Positions 51,934 to 60,163 of a stretch of DNA of 64,000 nucleotides are shown here, one piece after another. Origin of the DNA: Hyphomicrobium_A sp964493785 (GTDB lineage Bacteria > Pseudomonadota > Alphaproteobacteria > Rhizobiales > Hyphomicrobiaceae); assembly GCA_964493785.1 (NCBI GenBank), contig CAZBPM010000012.1, positions 68,723 through 132,722 of the forward strand, in the 5' to 3' direction. Each line of letters starts with the position of its first letter. The first letter of the stretch is position 1. The position numbers and the translations under genes are program-made. The notes below the pieces were generated by a model that did no database searches, had not been told where the DNA came from, and worked only from the letters and a program-made list of their open reading frames with translations.

Positions 51934-54345
51934 TTGCGTAACGGTGCGATTGGCGTGAGCGACAAGTGTTATTCATCGGTCGCGCCCGGCGTGGCTCGAT
52001 CTCCAAAAGGTAAGCCGGGAGATTCTGTTGCGCGCCCCAGGCTGTTTGCCGAGCGCGCGACGGGAATTCGACCGAGCATTCACGACGGCGCGCGCGCCAA
52101 GTCAGCTCCGCAGGGTATGGCGTCACTGGTCGTGCTTGTCGCCGGTCTTGCATGCCTCGTTGTTTCGTTCGCGCTTCTTCCCGGTCCTTTGACGGCTCTG
52201 CAGGTGTTCCTCGCGCTGGGGCTCGGTCTCACGCTGATCGCGATCTATCTCGCGTTCACTGCGGGCGTTGACGTGAACCGGTCGCAGATGGAGGACGTCG
52301 GAGCACGTATCGAACGGCGGCTCGAGCGGCTGCAGGACGCGCAGTGGGAACTCGATGAGAGCGAGTCGCGCTACAGGGGGCTACTCGACGCTCAAGAGGC
52401 TGCAATCCTGCGTCGTGCCGACGACGGGCGGATTACGTATGCGAATGCCGCGTTCTTCAAGATTTTCGGCGGAGAGCCAGCCAACGTTATCGGGAAGCCT
52501 TTTAAAGTTGAGCTTTGTAGCGCGTGCGACGTGGAGCCGCTTTCGACATCGGACGGCTTGAGGCGCCAGCGCTTCGCGCAGCACGTGCTTACGACGGCCG
52601 GGCCGCGGTGGATTGAATGGGACGAGCAGCTCGTGTCGTCTGCGACAGGGCGGTCATTCGAGGTGCAATGCGTCGGGCGCGACGTGACCGAACAGCAGCT
52701 GGCCGAAATGCGTGCGGCAGAGGCGCGCGAGCAGGCCGAGGCGGCGAACCAAGCGAAAGGCCGGTTCCTCGCCGCTATGAGTCACGAAATCCGCACGCCG
52801 ATGAATGGCATTCTCGGCATGGCCAGCCTGTTGCGAGACACGCCACAGACTCCCGAGCAGATGACCTACGTCAACGCGATCGATCAGTCCGCGCGGACGC
52901 TTCTGGCGCTGATCGATGAGATACTCGACTTCTCAAAGATCGAGGCCGGCAAGATCGAGCTGAGCGAGGCGCCCTTTGCGCTGGATGAATGCGTGCGAGA
53001 TGCCGTCGAACTACTGGCGCCGCGTGCGCATGAGAAGGGGCTCGAGATCGCATGGTCTGTTGGGGCGCAACTGCCGCGCCTGCTCATCGGCGACGAAGCC
53101 CGGGTGCGACAGATCCTGCTCAATCTGCTGTCCAACGCGGTGAAGTTCACCGACAGTGGCGGCATCAGCGTTCGCGTCGCGAGCGCGGTGCAGCTCGATG
53201 ACTCGAGCGTTGTCGTCGAGATGGTCGTCGAGGATACGGGGATCGGACTCTCGGATGGAGATATGCGGCGGCTCTTCACCGAGTTCGAGCAGGCCGAAGC
53301 TGCGATCGAGCGGCGGAACGGCGGTACGGGGTTGGGTCTGGCGATCTCCAGGCGGCTGGCCAGGGCCATGGGCGGAGAGATCAAGGTTGCGAGCGAGCCC
53401 AGCAAGGGCTCGACGTTCACGGCTGTCCTGGTGCTTCAAAATGCGGGCCAGCCCGACTCTGGCGAGCCTGCGATGTCGGTCGAGGGGGCGCGGGTGCTGC
53501 TTGCATCCGACAGGCCGCTCGAGCGCCGGGCACTCTGTGAGACTCTGACTTCGGCGGGCGTGTCGGCGAGCGCGTGCGAATTGGCGTCGGCTGCCGATGT
53601 GATCGAGGCAGCGGCCAGCAAGGGTATGCCGTTCGACCGAATCATCGTCGATGGTGCCGGAGGGGTGTCACCCGCCGCCGGCGTTCTGGCCACGGCGCGG
53701 ACCGGACGGGCCAACGTTCGGGGAGTCGTCGTCGTCAACGTGCTGGCGCGGCCGATGCTTGCCGAATTCCGTGCGGCCGGTTTCGACGCATATCTGGTGC
53801 GTCCGGTGCGTCCGGCGTCGATGATGATGCAGCTTGGGCTACAGAAGCTCGCCGACGGCGCGGGCGGCGGCTCGAGCATTGGCGAATCGGCTGCGAAGCC
53901 GGCGGCCGTCGCAGACGGGATCCGGCGCGTGTTGTTGGCGGAAGACAATGAGATCAACTCATTGCTTGCCAAGCGCGTGCTGGAGAAGTGCGGCTGCAAT
54001 TATGTCGCCGTCCCGAATGGCGCCGAGGCGGTTGCGCTCGTGCGCCAGTCGATCGCAGGGCGTGCGGATGCGATCGACCTCATCCTCATGGATATTTTCA
54101 TGCCTCAGCTCGATGGCATGCGGGCTGCTCGCGCGATCAAGGATCTTTACGAGGCGGCTCCGACCGGCGTATCGAGACCCCCCATCGTCGCCTTGACTGC
54201 CAACGCGTTCGCCGAGGACAGGCGACGCTATCTCGACGCAGGGATGGACGATTACCTAGCGAAGCCATTCGACAAGGCGGGGCTCGAAGCGGGGCTGAGA
54301 CGGGGGTTCGGCACCCCGCCCGGCGGAGATGCCGGCGCCGCCTGA
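51934..54345 (+). CDS. Hybrid histidine kinase (PAS-HisKA-HATPase-REC-REC)
   Basis: The 803-residue protein has two membrane helices (about residues 62-110), a PAS domain (about 145-260), and a HisKA domain with FLAAMSHEIRTPMNGILGMASLL. The ATPase domain has LLNLLSNAVKFTDSG and GGTGLGLAISRRLARAMGG. A degenerate receiver follows (about 515-635) and lacks the Asp pocket (VDGAGGVSP). A full receiver comes last (about 665-795), with RVLLAEDNEINS, LILMDIFMPQLDG and DDYLAKPF. The start is uncertain (TTG at 51934 or GTG at 51955). No cognate regulator is adjacent. The target pathway is unknown. Confidence 0.87.
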   Translation: MRNGAIGVSDKCYSSVAPGVARSPKGKPGDSVARPRLFAERATGIRPSIHDGARAKSAPQGMASLVVLVAGLACLVVSFALLPGPLTALQVFLALGLGLTLIAIYLAFTAGVDVNRSQMEDVGARIERRLERLQDAQWELDESESRYRGLLDAQEAAILRRADDGRITYANAAFFKIFGGEPANVIGKPFKVELCSACDVEPLSTSDGLRRQRFAQHVLTTAGPRWIEWDEQLVSSATGRSFEVQCVGRDVTEQQLAEMRAAEAREQAEAANQAKGRFLAAMSHEIRTPMNGILGMASLLRDTPQTPEQMTYVNAIDQSARTLLALIDEILDFSKIEAGKIELSEAPFALDECVRDAVELLAPRAHEKGLEIAWSVGAQLPRLLIGDEARVRQILLNLLSNAVKFTDSGGISVRVASAVQLDDSSVVVEMVVEDTGIGLSDGDMRRLFTEFEQAEAAIERRNGGTGLGLAISRRLARAMGGEIKVASEPSKGSTFTAVLVLQNAGQPDSGEPAMSVEGARVLLASDRPLERRALCETLTSAGVSASACELASAADVIEAAASKGMPFDRIIVDGAGGVSPAAGVLATARTGRANVRGVVVVNVLARPMLAEFRAAGFDAYLVRPVRPASMMMQLGLQKLADGAGGGSSIGESAAKPAAVADGIRRVLLAEDNEINSLLAKRVLEKCGCNYVAVPNGAEAVALVRQSIAGRADAIDLILMDIFMPQLDGMRAARAIKDLYEAAPTGVSRPPIVALTANAFAEDRRRYLDAGMDDYLAKPFDKAGLEAGLRRGFGTPPGGDAGAA

Positions 54346-54554
54346 GGCCGCCACAGGCCGCCCGCAATTTCGTGATGTTGCTTGTAGAAAGCGGGCTAGT
54401 GCTATGGGCAACCAGTAAAAAGTCTGTCATGCAAGCATGGTATCGGGCGCGGCTGGTGGGGAACTGAGTCCAGAGCGTCGCTTGGGAGCGCAAGTCGCTT
54501 CAAGCCCGGGTTGGGGAGCCGTATATTGCGCGCACTGGCAGGGGAGACACAACA

Positions 54555-55523
54555 ATGAAGCAAGCGGCGCGGCGGATGGCCAGCCGGCTGGCACGCAGCC
54601 CCAAGTGGCAGGCTGTGCCGGGCGGTCTTCTGGCATTGCGTGCTTTGCGCGACGCGGGACGCAACGGCTTCCCATTGCGCAAGCCCGACAAGGTCTACGG
54701 CAAGATCGGCAGTCTCGAGGTGCGCCTCACAGACAAGTGGCGCGACATCAAGCTCGCCCAGCGGCTGCGCTACAAGGTGTTCTACGAAGAGATGTCCGCA
54801 GTCCCGACGTTGCGCGCCGAGTTGCGCCGACGTGACGAGGATTCCTATGACGCCGTTTGCGATCATCTTCTGGTCGTCGACGAGGCCGCCAACCAGACGC
54901 CTGATGCGTGGGGCGGCTTGCGTCGGCAGAAGGTTGTCGGGACGTATCGCGTGCTGAGGCAGGAAGTTGCCGAACGCACGCTCGGCTTCTACACGCAGAG
55001 CGAATACGACATCGAGCCGCTCATCGCGTCCAAGCGGCACCTGAGCTTCATGGAACTCGGGCGCTCGTGTGTGCTCGAGCCGTACCGCAACAAGCGGACG
55101 GTCGAGTTGCTTTGGCACGGGCTGTGGACGTATGTGCGCGAGCACAAAGTGGATGTGATGATTGGCTGCGCCAGCCTGCCAGGAACCGATCCCGATCAGC
55201 ACGCAATGGCGCTCAGCTTCCTGCATCACAATGCGCTGGCACCAGTTGAGTGGCGCTGCCGCGCGCACGAAACGATGTACGTCAACATGGATCGCCTGCC
55301 GCGCGAAAAGATCGATACAAAAGCGGCGTTGCGAGCCCTGCCTCCGTTGGTCAAAGCCTATCTGCGGCTGGGCGCGTACATCGGTGAAGGCGCGGTGATC
55401 GACAAACAGTTCGGCACGACTGACGTGCTGATCATCCTGCCGGTCGAGAAGATCGACCCGCGGTATTTCGAGCACTTCGGCGCTCCGAATGAGCAGAAGA
55501 GCCGGGTGGCGGTCGACGCTTGA
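54555..55523 (+). CDS. olsB: OlsB-like N-acyltransferase (GNAT, autoinducer-synthase superfamily)
   Basis: The 322-residue protein contains RLTDKWRDIKLAQRLRYKVFYEEM and VVGTYRVLRQEVAE. FMELGRSCVLEPYRNKRTVELLWHGL and MIGCASLPGTDPDQHAMALSFL follow, the conserved segments of ornithine-lipid acyltransferase OlsB. It would add 3-hydroxyacyl groups to ornithine at the inner membrane. Its fold is related to acyl-homoserine-lactone synthases, but the typical LuxI residues were not identified. It converges with the GGDEF-EAL gene, ending 4 bases from it. No OlsA is seen in the window. Confidence 0.83.
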   Translation: MKQAARRMASRLARSPKWQAVPGGLLALRALRDAGRNGFPLRKPDKVYGKIGSLEVRLTDKWRDIKLAQRLRYKVFYEEMSAVPTLRAELRRRDEDSYDAVCDHLLVVDEAANQTPDAWGGLRRQKVVGTYRVLRQEVAERTLGFYTQSEYDIEPLIASKRHLSFMELGRSCVLEPYRNKRTVELLWHGLWTYVREHKVDVMIGCASLPGTDPDQHAMALSFLHHNALAPVEWRCRAHETMYVNMDRLPREKIDTKAALRALPPLVKAYLRLGAYIGEGAVIDKQFGTTDVLIILPVEKIDPRYFEHFGAPNEQKSRVAVDA

Positions 55524-55527
55524 TGCG

Positions 55528-57504
55528 TCAGCTGCGGCGCGGCTCGCGCTTGATTGTGGTCTTGTCGGCCGGTTGCACCTCGTCGAGTGCGGCGAAGCGC
55601 AACAAGCATTGCTTGATGGCGCGCTTCACTCCGCTCGCTCGCACGGGCGGGCTGAAATAGAACCCCTGTGCCTCGCTGTAGCCGGCCTGGCGCACGGCTG
55701 CGAGGCTGGCGAGTGTCTCCACGCCTTCTGCCACTGAGCGCATGTTGAGTTCGCGTGCGAGGTCCGCCACCGATTTGACAATCGCAACGCAGTCGTGATG
55801 CTCGGGTATGTCGCGCACGAAGCTGCGATCGATCTTGAGCTTCTTGAATGGGAAGCTGCGCAGGTAGTTCAGCGTGGCGAAACACGTTCCGAAATCGTCG
55901 AGCGAGATCAGAACGCCCAAGTCATGCAGCTTGCGCAGCACGTGCTGCGTGCGCGCGTGATCGCGCATCAGCACCGTTTCGGTGATCTCAAGCTGGAGCC
56001 GATGTGGCGGCAGACCGGTTTCTGCAAGAGCTTCGGTCACGGCCTCGTAGACGTCGCAGCACTCGAGCTGGACGGCTGAGAGGTTGACCGCGACCTTGAT
56101 GTCGTCGGCCCAATCCATTGCGTCACTGCAAGCCTGATGAAGCGCCCAGGCACCCATGCGGACGATGAGACGCGTTTCCTCGGCGATCGGAATGAACTCG
56201 GACGGCGGGATCATTCCGCGGCTCGGGTGCTTCCAGCGCATCAGCGCCTCGAAGCTCGAAACGCGGCCCTCACGAAGATCGACGATCGGCTGATAGTGAA
56301 GCACGAGTTCGTCGCGGTTTACCGCTTCCTGCAACTCAGCGCGTAGCGGGTTGGATGAGGATGTCTCGCTGAGGGCGCCAGGGGCGTAGACGGCGTGGAT
56401 GCCACGCCCTATGGACTTGGCATGATAGAGCGCGGCATCGGCGCTAGCGAACAGCTGTTCGGGATCCTGCCCGTGATGCGGCGCAAGTGCGATGCCGATG
56501 CTGGCGTCTATGTGCAGGCGATGGCCATAGACATCGTGTGTGCGGCGGATGTTCTGCAAGATTCTCTGGGCGAGATTGTCAGCCAGGTCTTCGCGATCGA
56601 CACCGACCTGCAGAATCGCAAATTCATCACCGCCAAGGCGGCCGACAAAGTCGCCGGCGCGTAAGCTGCTGCGCAAACGCTCGGCAACGCTCTTCAATAG
56701 GCCGTCGCCGACGATGTGGCCGAGCCGATCATTGATCTCTTTGAAATGATCGAGGTCGAGCCATAGTAGTGCGAAGCCCTGGCGAGGGTCATACGTCTCG
56801 AACTGATGCTCGAGCCTCTCGCGGAAATGGAAGCGATTGGCAATTTCGGTGAGCGTGTCGTGGCGTGCCAGCCATTCGATCTTCTCGTCCGCCTGCCGCT
56901 GCGCAGTGATGTCCTCCTGCATGTCGACCCAGCCGCCGTCTCCAAGCGGCTGATAGGTGACGCGGATGACGCGTCTGTCGGGGAGGCACTGGATCTCCTC
57001 GCGGTTGCCTGACTGCTGCAAGCGCGCGGCGTGCTCTCTCACCCACTCAGACGCGGCCTCTTTTGAGACGTCCTCACCTTTGATCGTGTTCAAGTGGTAG
57101 CGGAGAATCTCGACGAGCGGAGTGCCGGGACGCGTTAGCGTCGAAGGAAGTGCGTAAATATCGGAGTACGCCTTGTTGCACATAACGAGACGTTGCTCGC
57201 TGTCGAACATCGACAGACCGCGACCCATGTGATTCAGCGCTGCCTCGAAGCATTCGTTCAGCTGCTCGAGCTTCTCGTTGCGGCGAAGCAAGACGCCAAT
57301 CTGCTGCTCGGTCGATGCCTGCAGCTGTGCCACCTCCTCACCCTGAGGGGGAGTCTCGTCCTCGCGCCGCTTTTCTGGTCGCCCTTTGCCTTGGGCGAGC
57401 TTCAGGACACTCTGACTCACCGTGGCCTTTTCCTCGGAGTCTTCGCAACTTGTCGGCAACAGTAGACGAAGGATGGTCTCCACAATGCTAACCGGGACCC
57501 GCAT
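55528..57504 (-). CDS. PAS-GGDEF-EAL c-di-GMP turnover protein
   Basis: The 658-residue protein starts at the ATG at 57504 (a TTG at 57513 is possible). A coiled region (about residues 30-75) precedes a PAS domain (about 80-200). The GGDEF domain (about 215-385) has the intact GRLGGDEFAIL. The EAL domain (about 400-645) has SSFEALMRWKHPSRG, LQLEITETVLM, LDDFGTCFATLNYL and SVAEGVETLASLA, where DDFGTG reads DDFGTC. Both activities could be present. It lies next to the response regulator of the quorum-sensing set, in the same direction. Confidence 0.9.
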   Translation of the reverse strand: MRVPVSIVETILRLLLPTSCEDSEEKATVSQSVLKLAQGKGRPEKRREDETPPQGEEVAQLQASTEQQIGVLLRRNEKLEQLNECFEAALNHMGRGLSMFDSEQRLVMCNKAYSDIYALPSTLTRPGTPLVEILRYHLNTIKGEDVSKEAASEWVREHAARLQQSGNREEIQCLPDRRVIRVTYQPLGDGGWVDMQEDITAQRQADEKIEWLARHDTLTEIANRFHFRERLEHQFETYDPRQGFALLWLDLDHFKEINDRLGHIVGDGLLKSVAERLRSSLRAGDFVGRLGGDEFAILQVGVDREDLADNLAQRILQNIRRTHDVYGHRLHIDASIGIALAPHHGQDPEQLFASADAALYHAKSIGRGIHAVYAPGALSETSSSNPLRAELQEAVNRDELVLHYQPIVDLREGRVSSFEALMRWKHPSRGMIPPSEFIPIAEETRLIVRMGAWALHQACSDAMDWADDIKVAVNLSAVQLECCDVYEAVTEALAETGLPPHRLQLEITETVLMRDHARTQHVLRKLHDLGVLISLDDFGTCFATLNYLRSFPFKKLKIDRSFVRDIPEHHDCVAIVKSVADLARELNMRSVAEGVETLASLAAVRQAGYSEAQGFYFSPPVRASGVKRAIKQCLLRFAALDEVQPADKTTIKREPRRS

Positions 57505-57603
57505 TGGTGCCAAACCGATTAGCGATAGGTTAAGCTATGCGATCACGGGTTGATACGGTCGGGTACGGGTACCTAAGGGTGCCGTCCCGGCGGTGATTTC
57601 GCG

Positions 57604-57634
57604 CCGGGCATAATCTCCTGCTGCCGATGCCCGG
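57604..57634. repeat. Inverted repeat between response-regulator and GGDEF-EAL genes
   Basis: CCGGGCAT and ATGCCCGG (8 bp, perfect) flank a 15-base loop. On the minus strand, which is the direction of transcription, the loop contains AGGAG. No T-run follows, so it may be a weak terminator or a regulatory hairpin upstream of the GGDEF-EAL gene. Confidence 0.5.
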
Positions 57635-57736
57635 GGATAAGTCTCGGGCCGGAATTGGGTTCCAGCGCCCGCGACTGTTTCAGGTCTCCGGGAATCTGCG
57701 ATCCGCGTCTTTTGGGATGTTGAGATCCCCCGATTT

Positions 57737-58711
57737 TCAGCCCGTTTGGCTTCGAACGGGCGGCTCTGTGGCAGTCTCGCGGCGGATGAAGCTGTAGCTC
57801 AATCGGGGCGAGCCCGGCATGGACTGCGCCGGCCATATGAAGCGTGTCCAGTTCGAATGGTAGTCGGGGTGGTAAAGGCCGGTCGTCGTCGGAAACCAAG
57901 CGTGTGCCTTACGGGCGCGAAGCAGGCGCACCATATCGTCGGGGGCGCCATCACTCTCGGCGGCCTCGCACTGGATGGTGGCGTTGGCGGAATCAGAGAT
58001 CAACAGGAACGACTCGTTGCCGTCTGCATCGCGCATCATGACGCCGGGCGGCGTGGCGCAGATATAGTATTCGACGATGGAATTCTTTTCCGTGATCTCC
58101 CGAAAGAGCTCGATAAACGTCGGATCTTCGAGGAATGTCGGCTGTTGCAGTGCAAGGGCGCTCTGGATGGGCGCCGATATCTCCTCGAAATACTCGTCCT
58201 GCAGTCGCTTGATTTCGCGGCGGAGGGCATAAGTGACCCCGGCATCCTGCTTCTGCAGAAAGCAATCTATGACGCCTTCGTTAAAGGCGCTGATCGCGGT
58301 TTCCAGGCCGGCTTTGCCTGTCAGCAGGATGATCTTTACCGGGAGGTCGCGAATGGCTCGAGAGAACTCGACCCCGGTCATCTTCGGCATGTCGTAGTCG
58401 ACGATAGCAACGGATACCCGCTGCTCGCGTGAGCGATCGTCGATGATCGTGCGAAGCTCGGCGAGTTGCAGACGCAGGAGAAGGTTGCCGAATTGGAATT
58501 CGGACTGCGGACCCTGGCTCGACACTTCGCGGAAGTAGCGCGCAAAGTTGGGGTGCTGGACGGCCTGGGTGCGGAGGTGATCCAAGGCAGCATCAGGACG
58601 CGTGAACGTCTGGCAGGACACCTCCTCGCTGAACTGGAAGTCGAGGCTTTCCAGAAAAAGCGGATCATCGTCCAGCACGAGGATCGATGTCGGATGGTAG
58701 AACGGTGTCAT
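57737..58711 (-). CDS. lqsR: LqsR-position response regulator without DNA-binding domain
   Basis: The 324-residue protein starts at the ATG at 58711 (the frame is open to 58792). An atypical receiver domain has SILVLDDDP at the N-terminus and the phospho-acceptor D107 in VAIVDYDMPKMTG. LLTGKAGLETAI and FLQKQD follow. An insert of about 55 residues (about 45-98) separates the first beta strand region from the Asp motif. The C-terminal half (about 175-324) has no helix-turn-helix or known output domain. It includes IVEYYICATPPGVMM and ends with a Trp-rich segment. It is divergent from the kinase gene, with 99 bp between the starts. The lqsR symbol reflects position and architecture; sequence identity to Legionella LqsR was not measured. 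Confidence 0.7.
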   Translation of the reverse strand: MTPFYHPTSILVLDDDPLFLESLDFQFSEEVSCQTFTRPDAALDHLRTQAVQHPNFARYFREVSSQGPQSEFQFGNLLLRLQLAELRTIIDDRSREQRVSVAIVDYDMPKMTGVEFSRAIRDLPVKIILLTGKAGLETAISAFNEGVIDCFLQKQDAGVTYALRREIKRLQDEYFEEISAPIQSALALQQPTFLEDPTFIELFREITEKNSIVEYYICATPPGVMMRDADGNESFLLISDSANATIQCEAAESDGAPDDMVRLLRARKAHAWFPTTTGLYHPDYHSNWTRFIWPAQSMPGSPRLSYSFIRRETATEPPVRSQTG

Positions 58712-58810
58712 TTGCACCAGAGACGTCCCTACTAACGATGCACTTTCCGTAAGGATCTTTGGTACTACGTTTTCGTATCGTATCCGGTACACCGACGGCT
58801 AAAAGTTTAA

Positions 58811-60163
58811 ATGTTACAGTTACTAGAGCGTTACATACGCAAACCGGTCGCGAGTGCGCTGGGAGGGCGAGCGGGGCAACGCTCGTTCGTGCTGACGCGG
58901 CTGTTTCACGAGCTGTCGCGCCGTTACATCGAGTATCATGCGCATGCACAGCTCAAGATCCGTGCTGCTGCAGTCATCGGTGTATTCGGTTTTCCGGTGT
59001 TCTATCTGACGTGGCGATACCTCTTGCCGCAGCCATTCGAGAGCCCAATGCTGCGCGGGATCGGCACGGCGCTGTGCCTAGCGCTTTCGCTCTCGCCATG
59101 GTGGCCGAAGCGCTGGCAGCGCTATGTGGTGCCGGCCGCCTATTTCACGTTCCTCTATTGCCTGCCGTTTTTCTTCACATTGATGCTGCTGCTCAATCAC
59201 AGCAACGCGGCGTGGCAGATGTCGACGATGGCGGCGCTCGTATACGTCGTGCTGCTGTACGACCTGGTCAACGCGATCGTGGTGCTCGTGGTGGGATCGA
59301 TCGCCGCCGTATTCGCCTATATGCTTGTCAGCGGTGGCGAGCCAATCCCGGTCGGATACTGGACCACGCTGCCGATCCTGATGTTCGCGCTCACGGCGCT
59401 CTTCGGCCTCGCCTACAGCGACAATCTCATCGCGCGTGAGAAGCTGAAGGCTGCGGCTTCGCTGGCTAGCCAAGTCGCGCACGAATGCCGGACGCCGTTG
59501 ACTGGGATCCGCTTCGAGGCCGATGGATGCCTGCGGCTCATCGAACGGCTTCCAGCGTCTTCGATCCGCGACAAGCTGGCGGCGTCACATCGGCGCGTTC
59601 GACAGCACATCACCTCGGCCAACTCGGTCATCGACCTGTTGCTGTCCAACGTGGCGCAGCACCACCGGGGCTCGCCGGCAGCGGAGCTGCATAGCATGAG
59701 CAGCATCGTTTCCCAGTCGATCGAGCGTTACAGCTTCAAACCCAATCAACGCGAGCTGGTTGTTGTGAAGGTCGACGAGGACTTCCAGTTTCGAGGGTCG
59801 GACCTGCTCATGACGCACGTGCTGTTCAATCTTTTGAAGAACGGCCTGCGGGCGTTGGAAGCGCGCGACGGCAGCGAAAGCCGCATGTCGATCGAGCTCA
59901 AGCGTGGGGAGAAGACGAACCAGATCATCGTGGAGGATACCGGCGAGGGCATCCCTCCCGATATCCTGAATTACCTGTTCATCCCCTTCGTGTCGGCGCA
60001 GCGGCCGGGCGTGGGGACAGGACTCGGACTGTCATTCTGCCGGATGATTGTCGAAAGTGCCGGTGGACGGATTGCGTGCCGCTCCACGGTCGGCGTCGGC
60101 ACCCGCTTCACGATTGACCTTCCGGTAGTGCAGCCAGTCACTGAGGACGCTGCCACGGCTTAG
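58811..60163 (+). CDS. lqsS: CqsS/LqsS-like membrane sensor histidine kinase
   Basis: The 450-residue protein has about six membrane helices (about residues 50-205). The first carries AAAVIGVFGFPVFYLTWRY followed by LLPQPFESPMLR, which closely resembles the CqsS opening I recall from Vibrio. The HisKA H-box is SLASQVAHECRTPLTGIRF, with His at about 224. The ATPase domain has THVLFNLLKNGLRALE, VEDTGEGIPPDI and PGVGTGLGLSFCRMIVES. Unlike Vibrio CqsS it has no receiver domain, like Legionella LqsS, so phosphate should pass to the divergent response regulator. No strong ribosome-binding site is seen. Confidence 0.83.
   Translation: MLQLLERYIRKPVASALGGRAGQRSFVLTRLFHELSRRYIEYHAHAQLKIRAAAVIGVFGFPVFYLTWRYLLPQPFESPMLRGIGTALCLALSLSPWWPKRWQRYVVPAAYFTFLYCLPFFFTLMLLLNHSNAAWQMSTMAALVYVVLLYDLVNAIVVLVVGSIAAVFAYMLVSGGEPIPVGYWTTLPILMFALTALFGLAYSDNLIAREKLKAAASLASQVAHECRTPLTGIRFEADGCLRLIERLPASSIRDKLAASHRRVRQHITSANSVIDLLLSNVAQHHRGSPAAELHSMSSIVSQSIERYSFKPNQRELVVVKVDEDFQFRGSDLLMTHVLFNLLKNGLRALEARDGSESRMSIELKRGEKTNQIIVEDTGEGIPPDILNYLFIPFVSAQRPGVGTGLGLSFCRMIVESAGGRIACRSTVGVGTRFTIDLPVVQPVTEDAATA

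Noticed and set aside
54555..55523. LuxI-type acyl-homoserine-lactone synthase
   Set aside because: Length and conserved blocks match OlsB-type acyltransferases better, and no LuxR-type regulator is nearby.
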